A stretch of DNA of 10,204 bases from an uncultured Collinsella sp. GTDB taxonomy: Bacteria; Actinomycetota; Coriobacteriia; Coriobacteriales; Coriobacteriaceae. Below are positions 1 to 5,333 of the stretch, piece by piece (the first letter of the stretch is position 1; the number at the start of each line of letters is the position of its first letter). The stretch spans positions 1 to 10,204 of the forward strand of contig CABUDZ010000075.1 in assembly GCA_902490445.1 (NCBI GenBank), read 5' to 3'. Made by a program: the position numbers and the translations under genes. Below the pieces are notes generated by a model that saw nothing but the letters and a program-made list of their open reading frames with translations, did not search any database and was not told where the DNA came from.

Positions 1-57
1 TAGAGAATTAATAGATTTATTAGTTAGTCGCCTTTTAGGTAAGTCGCTGTCTCCTGA

Positions 58-111
58 TCACGCCGACGGGCGCAAACAGGAGCCCGGCATTCGTCTTGGT
101 AAGCAATTCAT
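58..111 (-). CDS. possible 17-codon leader peptide or remnant
   Basis: On the minus strand an exceptionally good Shine-Dalgarno site (AAAGGAGG, complement of 119-126) stands 7 bases before an ATG at 111-109. The frame then runs only 17 codons (MNCLPRRMPGSCLRPSA) to TGA at 60-58. The AT-rich sequence that follows on the minus strand is full of stops, so this is not the start of a longer intact gene inside the window. It diverges from the LysR gene at 269, the usual place for a gene controlled by a LysR regulator. It could be a leader peptide of a gene lying left of position 1, a small protein, or a decayed gene start. No homology is recognised. Only the ribosome binding site and start make it worth listing. 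Confidence 0.25.
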   Translation of the reverse strand: MNCLPRRMPGSCLRPSA

Positions 112-227
112 ATGCGGGCCTCCTTTCGCATCCCGGTTCCGTGGTTGGCTTAATTACCTACCGCCTTTGTGTGTTTTGAATAGTACGAGCATTGTTTCCC
201 TCGGTCAATCACTTAAAAGCGCTAACC

Positions 228-250
228 TGTTATCGTTTTTATAGATAACA
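228..250. promoter_or_regulatory. inverted repeat, candidate LysR operator
   Basis: TGTTATC at 228-234 and GATAACA at 244-250 form a perfect 7-bp inverted repeat around a 9-base spacer. It contains the T-N11-A arrangement (T at 233, A at 245) typical of LysR-type recognition boxes. It ends 18 bases before the ATG at 269 and just before the ribosome binding site GGAAGGA (254-260). A -10-like TATAGA (240-245) lies inside it. LysR regulators commonly repress their own genes by binding such sites, so autoregulation is the likely use. Binding is inferred, not shown. Confidence 0.5.
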
Positions 251-268
251 ATCGGAAGGATTGCGTCG

Positions 269-1171
269 ATGACCCTCCAGCAGCTTCGTTTTCTGATCGC
301 CGTGGCAGAGTCCGGCTCAATCAACGCCGCAGCTCAGCGCCTCTATACCGCTCAGTCCAACATCTCAAACGCCGTCAAAAGCCTGGAACAGGAGCTCCAT
401 CTGGAGATCTTTACGCGCTCCAGCCGCGGCGTCACGCTCACCAACGACGGCACCGAGCTTTTGGGCTATGCGCGCCAGGTCGTAGAGCAGGCCGACATGC
501 TCGAGGCACGCTACGAGGACGGTGGCACCCCGCAAGCCCGCCTCGCCATTTCCGCCCAGCACTACGCCTTTTCGGTCGAGGCCTTTGTCAACGTAGTCGA
601 GCGCTGCCGCGACAGCAAGTTCGAGTTCATCATGCGCGAGACCACCACATCGCAGATCATCGATGACGTCCGTGCGTTTCGCAGCGATATCGGCATTCTG
701 TATCTGGATGACTTTAACGCCCGCGTTCTGCAGAAGGCCTTCGCCGATGCCCGCGCAAGCTTCCATCCCCTATTCGACGCGACGGTCCACGTCTTCGTTA
801 GCGAGCGCCACCCGCTCGCACGCCGCCCGCAGCTGTCCCTTGCCGACCTCACGCCCTATACGCGCTACAGCTTTGAGCAGGGAACCTCAAACTCCTTCTA
901 TTACGCCGAGGAACCTTTTAGCTATATCCCTTGCGACCGCAACATACGAATCTCGGACCGCGGAACACTTACTAACTTACTTATCACGTCGAACGGTTAC
1001 ACCCTGTCGACCGGCGTCCTCTCCAATGAAATGCAATGGGGCATGGCATCGATCCCGCTAGCAGACGCCCCAACGATGCACGTTGGCTACATCATGCACG
1101 ACGAGCGCAAGCCCTCTCTCCTCTTGCAGCAATACCTCGACGAGCTCAACCGCATCATCCATGCCAACTAA
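269..1171 (+). CDS. LysR-family transcriptional regulator
   Basis: This is a 300-residue protein of normal length for the LysR family. Residues 1-60 form the winged helix-turn-helix, beginning MTLQQLRFLIAVAESGS and continuing through AAAQRLYTAQSNISNAVKSL and the wing segment RSSRGVTLT. A linker helix follows to about residue 85, and the remainder is the periplasmic-binding-protein-like effector domain, ending near residue 295. The ATG is 8 bases behind GGAAGGA. The protein should act in the cytoplasm as a dimer or tetramer that binds DNA near the inverted repeat at 228-250. The effector domain gives no clear hint of its ligand, and no obvious target operon is in the window; the divergent side beyond position 1 is the first place to look. 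Family assignment is secure. Regulon and ligand are unknown. Confidence 0.95.
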   Translation: MTLQQLRFLIAVAESGSINAAAQRLYTAQSNISNAVKSLEQELHLEIFTRSSRGVTLTNDGTELLGYARQVVEQADMLEARYEDGGTPQARLAISAQHYAFSVEAFVNVVERCRDSKFEFIMRETTTSQIIDDVRAFRSDIGILYLDDFNARVLQKAFADARASFHPLFDATVHVFVSERHPLARRPQLSLADLTPYTRYSFEQGTSNSFYYAEEPFSYIPCDRNIRISDRGTLTNLLITSNGYTLSTGVLSNEMQWGMASIPLADAPTMHVGYIMHDERKPSLLLQQYLDELNRIIHAN

Positions 1172-1224
1172 CAGTCCGAAGACGGGGTAGAAATCGTAAA
1201 TTGCTGGCCCCCGGCGGGCATGGC

Positions 1225-1232
1225 GCTACAAT
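1225..1232 (+). promoter_or_regulatory. candidate -10 element for rnhA
   Basis: GCTACAAT contains the -10-like hexamer TACAAT (1227-1232), 38 bases before the GTG start of rnhA. The same GCTACA-T form recurs before the oxidoreductase gene (1791-1798). A TTGCTG at 1201-1206 is 20 bases upstream, longer than the usual 16-18, so the -35 assignment is doubtful. Confidence 0.35.
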
Positions 1233-1270
1233 GGTCACTCACATGAAATGCACTCAACGAAAGGAAGCCC

Positions 1271-1756
1271 GTGAAGGTCATCATCTACACCGACGGCTCG
1301 GCCCGATCAAATCCGGGACGCGGCGGCTACGGCGCCGTGCTCAAATACACCAACCCCGCCGGCAAGACCTTCACCTCCGAGCTTTCGCGCGGCTATGCCA
1401 AGACCACCAACAACCGCATGGAACTCATGGCGGTCATCGTGGCGCTCGAGGCGCTCAACCGCCCTTGCGAGGTCGAAGTCCATTCCGATTCGCAGTATGT
1501 CGTCAACGCCTTTAACAAGCACTGGATCGACGGCTGGAAAAAGCGCGGATGGAAAACCGCCAACAAGCAACCCGTCAAGAACCGCGACCTGTGGGAGCGC
1601 CTACTCGCCGCCAAAAGCAAGCACAAGGTTGAGTTCATCTGGGTTAAGGGTCACGCCGGCCACGAGCTCAACGAGCGCTGCGATGAGCTCGCCACCACGG
1701 CGGCCGACGGCAGCAACCTCGATATCGATACCGGCTTTAACGAGAGCGACCTGTAA
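1271..1756 (+). CDS. rnhA: ribonuclease HI
   Basis: This 161-residue enzyme cleaves the RNA strand of RNA-DNA hybrids, removing R-loops and primer remnants in the cytoplasm. All catalytic residues of RNase HI can be read: D8 in YTDGS, E51 in NNRMELMAV, D73 in HSDSQYV, H128 in VKGHAGH and D138 in NERCDELA. The tryptophan- and lysine-rich basic protrusion (WIDGWKKRGWK, residues 85-95) that grips the hybrid is present, so this is the bacterial type HI with the handle region. Length matches the family. The start is GTG at 1271 behind AAAGGA (1260-1265); the reading frame begins directly with the first beta strand (KVIIYTDGS), which supports this start. It lies 99 bases after the LysR gene with its own likely promoter and is probably transcribed separately. 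Confidence 0.97.
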   Translation: MKVIIYTDGSARSNPGRGGYGAVLKYTNPAGKTFTSELSRGYAKTTNNRMELMAVIVALEALNRPCEVEVHSDSQYVVNAFNKHWIDGWKKRGWKTANKQPVKNRDLWERLLAAKSKHKVEFIWVKGHAGHELNERCDELATTAADGSNLDIDTGFNESDL

Positions 1757-1790
1757 CGGCGTTTTCGCACGCTATTTCCTGCCCCCTCGC

Positions 1791-1798
1791 GCTACACT
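1791..1798 (+). promoter_or_regulatory. candidate -10 element for the oxidoreductase gene
   Basis: GCTACACT includes TACACT (1793-1798), 33 bases before the ATG at 1832, and resembles the element before rnhA. No good -35 was found at the normal distance. The call rests on recurrence of the motif at a similar distance from two starts. Confidence 0.3.
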
Positions 1799-1831
1799 CA
1801 TCCTGTAAACCGAACGGCACGAGGGGGATAC

Positions 1832-2938
1832 ATGCTGCGTATAGCGACCATCGGCACATCTATGATTACCGACGACTTTATCCAAGTCGTCAACGCCAAC
1901 GACCAAGCCGCGTTTGTGGGCACGCTTTCACGCGATGCCAATCGCGGTGCTGCCTTTACCGCCGAGCGCGGTGGCGAGCGGAACTTTACCTCACTCGATG
2001 AGCTTGCGGCAGCCGCCGACGTCGACGCCGTCTATATCGGCAGCCCTAACGCACTTCACTACGAGCAGGCCCTTGCCTGCATCGCCGGTGGCAAGCACGT
2101 CATCGTCGAGAAGCCCTTCTGCGCCACCGAAGCGCAGGCGCTGGAAGTCTTCCGCGCTGCCGAGGCAGCAGGTGTCGTGGCCCTCGAGGCCATGCGTCCC
2201 CTCCACGACCCCGCCTTCCACGCCATCGAGGACGCCCTGGGCGAGATCGCCCCCATCCGCCGCGCCTCATTGCGCTTTGGCAAATATTCCTCGCGCTACA
2301 ACGAGATTCTCGCGGGACGCGCCACCAATATCTTCGACTGCAATATGGCATCGGGTTCCCTCATGGACATTGGCGTCTACGCCGTCGAGCCCATGGTCGA
2401 GATTTTCGGCATGCCCTCCGGCCTTACGAGCATGACTACTCTACTCGACCCCACCACGCGACAGCTCACGCACGGCCCCATCGACGGCTGCGGTTCCATC
2501 CTCGCCAGCTATGGCGGAGGCAGCATCTCCGTCGAGCTCGCGCACTCCAAAATTACGAATGACCTGCTGCCCTCGCAGATCGAAGGCGAGCGTGGCACTA
2601 TCCAGATCGACCATCTGTCCACGCCCCGCAACGTCCGCATCGACTATCGCGGCGACGTCGTACGCGGATCGGCAACCGAGGCGCCGCGCGAGCAAGGCGA
2701 CAACGGCCGCGTGCTCGACCTGCCCAAATCGAGCAACACGATGGAATACGAACTCGCAGACTTTATCACCGCCATCGGCGGCATCGATAACGTTAAGGAA
2801 GAGATTTGGGAGACCCCGGCGGGACGCCACGAGCTTGGCCACTACCGCGATGTCACGCTCGTCTCGCTGCGCATCATGGATGCCGTGCGCCAGCAGGCCG
2901 GCATTACCTTCCCGGCCGACGCAGACAAGCTGGCCTAG
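1832..2938 (+). CDS. Gfo/Idh/MocA-family NAD(P)-dependent oxidoreductase
   Basis: This 368-residue protein belongs to the glucose-fructose oxidoreductase / inositol dehydrogenase / MocA family. The N-terminal Rossmann fold (about residues 1-122) starts with RIATIGTSMIT, a dinucleotide-binding loop of the form G-x-S. The conserved EKP at residues 93-95 (VIVEKPFCAT) supplies the catalytic-site lysine. The C-terminal alpha/beta substrate domain follows, with the DIGVYAVEP segment near residue 178 typical of the sugar-oxidising branch. The enzyme should oxidise or reduce a hydroxyl group of a sugar or sugar-like compound with NAD(H) or NADP(H) in the cytoplasm; the substrate cannot be told from sequence. 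The ATG at 1832 follows AGGGGG (1822-1827). The acylphosphatase gene starts 2 bases after its stop, so the two are co-transcribed. Family assignment is firm; substrate is unknown. Confidence 0.93.
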   Translation: MLRIATIGTSMITDDFIQVVNANDQAAFVGTLSRDANRGAAFTAERGGERNFTSLDELAAAADVDAVYIGSPNALHYEQALACIAGGKHVIVEKPFCATEAQALEVFRAAEAAGVVALEAMRPLHDPAFHAIEDALGEIAPIRRASLRFGKYSSRYNEILAGRATNIFDCNMASGSLMDIGVYAVEPMVEIFGMPSGLTSMTTLLDPTTRQLTHGPIDGCGSILASYGGGSISVELAHSKITNDLLPSQIEGERGTIQIDHLSTPRNVRIDYRGDVVRGSATEAPREQGDNGRVLDLPKSSNTMEYELADFITAIGGIDNVKEEIWETPAGRHELGHYRDVTLVSLRIMDAVRQQAGITFPADADKLA

Positions 2939-2940
2939 CG

Positions 2941-3351
2941 ATGGGCTTCCTCGATACGTTCTTCTCCAGCGTCACCGGCGGCAGTCGAGAGCCTCAAAAA
3001 CCATCAAACGTCGAGCTCGAGCTGCGTCGCAGGCTTACTGTGCTCGCAAGCGACGAGGCCACTCAAGACACTCCCCTGCGCTATTTCCTGCGGTGGGAGG
3101 GGCAGGTCCAGGGCGTCGGTTTCCGCTTTACCAACACCAACCTCGCACAGGCACGCGCACTCACCGGCTGGGTGAGTAACATGGAAGACGGGTCAGTCGA
3201 GATGGAGATACAGGGAGCTCCGGCAAACATCCTGTCTCATCTCGAGGCGCTTCATGCCTCCTATGAGCGCATGGGAACGCGTTTTCGCCTCGTAGACGCC
3301 CAGACCCGAGCCCCACTTGCCAATGAAGACGGTTTCATTCCTCGTTATTAG
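2941..3351 (+). CDS. acylphosphatase with N-terminal extension
   Basis: This 136-residue protein has a complete acylphosphatase domain from about residue 46 to the end. The signature GQVQGVGFRF (residues 54-63) contains the phosphate-binding loop and catalytic arginine R62. GWVSNMEDGSVE (76-87) contains the catalytic asparagine N80. Such enzymes hydrolyse acyl phosphates such as carbamoyl phosphate or 1,3-bisphosphoglycerate; their physiological role is often unclear. Typical family members have about 90 residues, so some 45 residues at the N terminus are extra: a short hydrophobic start (MGFLDTFFSSV) and then a charged segment (VELELRRRL). The start at 2941 lies 2 bases after the preceding stop with no clear Shine-Dalgarno site, which suggests translational coupling. 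A later start cannot be excluded, which would shorten the extension. Confidence 0.9.
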   Translation: MGFLDTFFSSVTGGSREPQKPSNVELELRRRLTVLASDEATQDTPLRYFLRWEGQVQGVGFRFTNTNLAQARALTGWVSNMEDGSVEMEIQGAPANILSHLEALHASYERMGTRFRLVDAQTRAPLANEDGFIPRY

Positions 3352-3379
3352 TATTGTGTGCTAAATACGGTATCATTTA
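3346..3379. promoter_or_regulatory. AT-rich imperfect palindromes upstream of perR-like gene
   Basis: The interval between the acylphosphatase stop and the PerR-like gene has overlapping short inverted repeats: TTAG (3348-3351) with CTAA (3361-3364), ATAC (3365-3368) with GTAT (3370-3373), and TAAAT (3362-3366) with ATTTA (3375-3379). The right half ATCATT resembles one half of a Fur-type box. A -10-like TATCAT lies at 3371-3376. PerR and Fur proteins often bind AT-rich palindromes in front of their own genes, so this is a candidate autoregulatory operator. The match to any consensus is weak. Confidence 0.3.
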
Positions 3380-3412
3380 CCTACGACCGTTGATAGAAAA
3401 GAGGCGAGGCGC

Positions 3413-3793
3413 ATGGCGGTGCAGAGAAGGAATACCAAGCAGCGAAAGCTGGTTCTAGACGCTGTGCGCCAAAGCTATAACCATCCCACCGCCGACGAAA
3501 TCTACAACGCCGTACGCGAACAGGATGACAAGATCAGCCGCGGCACGGTCTACCGCAACCTCAATCTCTTAGCCGACGCAGGGGAGATTCTCTCTATTAA
3601 GACGCCGGGCGGCAGCCGCTTCGATCGCACCATCGAGCCGCACGCACATATCATCTGCACCTCGTGCAGCCGCGTCATCGACGTACCGCTCCCCTTCGAT
3701 GCCCAGCTCGACGCCAAGGCGTCCGAGCAAATCGGCTGGCACGTCACGTCGCACTACACCATCTTTGAGGGCCTCTGTCCCGACTGCCGGTAG
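3413..3793 (+). CDS. perR: Fur-family regulator, PerR-like
   Basis: This 126-residue protein is a metal-dependent repressor of the Fur superfamily. The N-terminal winged helix contains SRGTVYRNLNLLADAGEI (residues 42-59). It matches PerR at all five regulatory metal positions as far as can be aligned by eye: H24 in HPTADEIY, D71 in RFDRT, H77 and H79 in EPHAHIIC, and D90 in VIDV. In PerR these bind Fe or Mn, and histidine oxidation by the bound iron senses peroxide. The structural zinc site is complete: C82 and C85 (CTSC), C122 and C125 (CPDC). The usual targets are catalase, rubrerythrin, Dps-type and iron-storage genes, none of which is adjacent here. The ATG at 3413 follows the purine-rich GAGGCGAGG. 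Fur-family membership is certain; the PerR rather than Fur or Zur assignment is likely because of the aspartate at 71. Confidence 0.85.
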   Translation: MAVQRRNTKQRKLVLDAVRQSYNHPTADEIYNAVREQDDKISRGTVYRNLNLLADAGEILSIKTPGGSRFDRTIEPHAHIICTSCSRVIDVPLPFDAQLDAKASEQIGWHVTSHYTIFEGLCPDCR

Positions 3794-3803
3794 ATGTTTG
3801 GGA

Positions 3804-3860
3804 CATGCCTTAAAATCCACCTTTCTGCACTCTGCAGCAAAAAGTAGATTTCTAGGCATG
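3804..3860. terminator. long imperfect hairpin between convergent genes
   Basis: CATGCCT (3804-3810) pairs with AGGCATG (3854-3860); after a 2x2 mismatch AAATC (3813-3817) pairs with GATTT (3847-3851); and the tip is CTGCA (3825-3829), loop CTC, TGCAG (3833-3837). The structure fills the gap between the PerR-like gene (ends 3793) and the HAD gene (ends 3871 on the other strand). A two-way transcription stop is the natural reading, but neither side has a clean run of T, so termination efficiency is uncertain. Confidence 0.45.
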
Positions 3861-3870
3861 CCGCATATAT

Positions 3871-3885
3871 CTACTCGGCGAGTAG
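3871..3885. repeat. 15-bp palindrome at the HAD stop codon
   Basis: CTACTCG, a central G, then CGAGTAG form a perfect palindrome with 7-bp arms. It covers the last five codons of the HAD gene, including its TAG stop. It could be a small protein-binding site or part of the termination region, or chance constrained by the codons for LLAE. Confidence 0.4.
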
Positions 3886-4668
3886 GCGATGCAGTTCCTC
3901 TTCGACCGTGCGCACGTAGCGGACGCGGTCGTTGATGCCGCGCATGGTGGGGTTGCAGCTCTCCATCAAATAGGGATGGCCCACGACGTTGAGCATGTCG
4001 CGATCGTTCTCATTGTCCCCAAACGCCATCATCTCATCGGGCGAAACCCCCAGGGCACGACCGTAATCGGCAAGCGCGGAGCCCTTGCCCGAACCGAAAC
4101 CGATAAAGTCCGTCCATTCGGTTCCCGACGTCATAACGTCAACACGGTCGCTAAAGAGGCGCTCGAAATACTCCAGCGCCGCCGGCTGCTCCGCCTCGGG
4201 TGTCTGGAAGGCAATCTTAATGACGTCCTCGTCGATGTCCTCGGGACGGTCGACTACCGCCACATCACAATGGACCTCATAGCGCAGGTGGTCAACAAAC
4301 GCATCGTTGCCGCTCATGGTATAGAGGTGCCCCTCACACGACAGGGTCACGTCGGCACGGGGGTACGCAACCACGGCATTCGCGATATCCATGGCCAGGC
4401 CACGTTCCATAGAACGCTTGACCACGGCACGTCCCTCGCTCATCACCAGGGCTCCGTTTTCGCATACATAGGCGAGCTCATCGGCCACCGGGGCAAACAG
4501 GTAGCGCAGACTCGCATATTGACGGCCACTCGCCGGCATAAACACGATACCGCGACGATGCAGCTCATCGATAAGCTCAAAGGCCTCGGGACGCGGCTCG
4601 CGCTCCCCCGGATGCAGCAACGTGCCATCCAAATCGCATGCAATCAGCTTGATTCCCTCAAGACCCAT
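3871..4668 (-). CDS. Cof-type HAD-superfamily phosphatase
   Basis: This 265-residue protein is a normal-length member of the Cof/YbiV-like IIB branch of the haloacid dehalogenase superfamily. Motif I is CDLDGTLL (D12 nucleophile, D14 acid/base), motif II is the serine in ASGR (S47), motif III is K195 in GSGKGSAL, and motif IV is GDNEND with D218 and D222 holding Mg2+. The C2 cap lies between motifs II and III, about residues 85-190. Relatives remove phosphate from sugar phosphates, FMN or pyridoxal phosphate; the substrate here is unknown. I chose the ATG at 4668 because GGGGGA stands 5 bases before it and homologues begin just before IKLIACDLDGT; an upstream in-frame ATG at 4686 would add six residues. 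It follows the UreE-like gene on the same strand after a strong hairpin. Confidence 0.92.
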   Translation of the reverse strand: MGLEGIKLIACDLDGTLLHPGEREPRPEAFELIDELHRRGIVFMPASGRQYASLRYLFAPVADELAYVCENGALVMSEGRAVVKRSMERGLAMDIANAVVAYPRADVTLSCEGHLYTMSGNDAFVDHLRYEVHCDVAVVDRPEDIDEDVIKIAFQTPEAEQPAALEYFERLFSDRVDVMTSGTEWTDFIGFGSGKGSALADYGRALGVSPDEMMAFGDNENDRDMLNVVGHPYLMESCNPTMRGINDRVRYVRTVEEELHRLLAE

Positions 4669-4696
4669 ATGCTTCCCCCAAAGCATCTCATCAACA

Positions 4697-4739
4697 GCAA
4701 GACGGGCCTTGATCGGTCGCCCCTCAAAGCCCGTCTTGC
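4697..4739 (-). promoter_or_regulatory. 16-bp stem-loop in the leader of the HAD gene
   Basis: GCAAGACGGGC (4697-4707) and GCCCGTCTTGC (4729-4739) are perfect 11-bp inverted repeats, and the pairing extends with TTGA (4709-4712) and TCAA (4724-4727). The one imperfect position (4708 with 4728) is C with A on the plus strand but G with U in minus-strand RNA, so the continuous 16-bp stem exists only in the transcript running from the UreE-like gene toward the HAD gene. The loop is 11 bases. No run of U follows, so it is not a standard terminator. It ends 28 bases before the HAD start and could stabilise, process or regulate the mRNA. Confidence 0.55.
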
Positions 4740-4743
4740 GCAT

Positions 4744-4770
4744 ACGCGCGCTTAGCCGCGCGTCTTTTTT
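4744..4770 (+). terminator. hairpin with T-run, plus-strand orientation
   Basis: ACGCGCG (4744-4750), loop CTTAGC, CGCGCGT (4757-4763) is a perfect 7-bp GC-rich stem followed after one C by six T residues (4765-4770). That is an intrinsic terminator for plus-strand transcription. All genes here are on the minus strand, and the loop contains the TAA stop of the UreE-like gene, so it would stop antisense transcripts. On the minus strand the A-run precedes the stem and no U-run follows. Confidence 0.45.
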
Positions 4771-5330
4771 ACGATGGTAAAGTCGGGAGCCATGCTCACG
4801 ACAACATCGGCCGCACTCGACGCAAAGCGTCGGCCCGCATCGAGCTCGCGCGAAACGATCGAGATTCGAGCTCCCTCGACACCCCGGAGCATGCGGCCCA
4901 AAACAGGCTGCACCGGCGTATACATGCGCACGGTATGCTCGTCCGAGTCGCCCCGAAAGAGCGGCGCATGCATGTTGCCGATCTCCCAACACGCATGCGC
5001 GAGCGCAATCGGATCCATGCGGTCGACTTCGACCAAATAAACCTCGGCGCTGCGCAGGCGCACGACAACCACCACGGGCACCATGCCCGAACGGTCGATG
5101 GCGAGCACGTCGCCATCGGCAAGACGACCGCCGTCGGCAGTATCCAGCCGAACATCGATCGTGCGCCCCAGCTCCGTCACGCCCACAAACGCACATACAT
5201 CGGCCTGGTCCCAATCGAGCAGTAGCTCGTCAACTTCAAAGACGCCGCCCAACTTCCGGCGAAGCAGGAGTTCATAGGACGGGTCGTTGAGATTTCCGAG
5301 GCACGCTGTCGAAACCAGATTCGCAGGCAT
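4752..5330 (-). CDS. UreE-like metallochaperone-family protein
   Basis: This 192-residue protein resembles the urease accessory protein UreE. Residues about 25-95 fit the UreE N-terminal domain, including GRTIDVRL and RLADGDVLAID. Residues about 98-165 fit the metal-binding domain: VEVDRMDPIALAHACWEIGN, then MHAPL with H121, which matches the conserved nickel-binding histidine of the LGNRH-P motif, and PVLGRMLRG. The histidine-rich C-terminal tail of many UreE proteins is absent; the protein ends in KKTRG. UreE delivers Ni2+ to urease, but no urease subunit or other Ure protein is in the window, so urease maturation is not supported by context. Its start at 5330 is 3 bases behind the stop of the SlyD-type gene, with GAGGA in that gene's last codons as ribosome binding site. 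Family call is fairly sure; the client enzyme is unknown. Confidence 0.72.
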   Translation of the reverse strand: MPANLVSTACLGNLNDPSYELLLRRKLGGVFEVDELLLDWDQADVCAFVGVTELGRTIDVRLDTADGGRLADGDVLAIDRSGMVPVVVVVRLRSAEVYLVEVDRMDPIALAHACWEIGNMHAPLFRGDSDEHTVRMYTPVQPVLGRMLRGVEGARISIVSRELDAGRRFASSAADVVVSMAPDFTIVKKTRG

Positions 5331-5333
5331 GGC

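Larger units (their letters stand above)
1..268. other. intergenic leader upstream of the LysR gene
   Basis: This stretch has no gene of normal length on either strand. It is visibly richer in A and T than the coding regions, especially at 1-50. It holds an imperfect direct repeat (TTAGTTAGTCGC at 20-31 and TTAGGTAAGTCGC at 35-47), the short minus-strand ORF at 58-111, and the inverted repeat at 228-250. The layout fits a divergent promoter region between the LysR gene and something transcribed leftward beyond the edge of the window. No convincing -35/-10 pair could be fixed for either direction. Confidence 0.5.

Noticed and set aside
61..90. Short hairpin CGGGC (67-71) with GCCCG (82-86) as a terminator or riboswitch
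   Set aside because: The stem has five pairs with a 10-base loop, no T-run and no known riboswitch core; chance is likely in GC-rich DNA.
1200..1220. GC-rich GCCC/GGGC pairing after the LysR gene as its terminator
   Set aside because: Only four pairs and no T-run; more likely incidental sequence upstream of the rnhA promoter.
3889..4755. A 288-codon plus-strand open frame opposite the HAD phosphatase
   Set aside because: The minus strand carries all HAD motifs in order; the plus frame has no family features and no ribosome binding site.
4669..5214. An upstream extension of the HAD frame to a 447-codon protein
   Set aside because: The added part overlaps the UreE-like gene in another frame, is rich in Arg and Cys without domain character, and crosses the 4697-4739 hairpin. 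The ATG at 4668 has a ribosome binding site and family-typical position.
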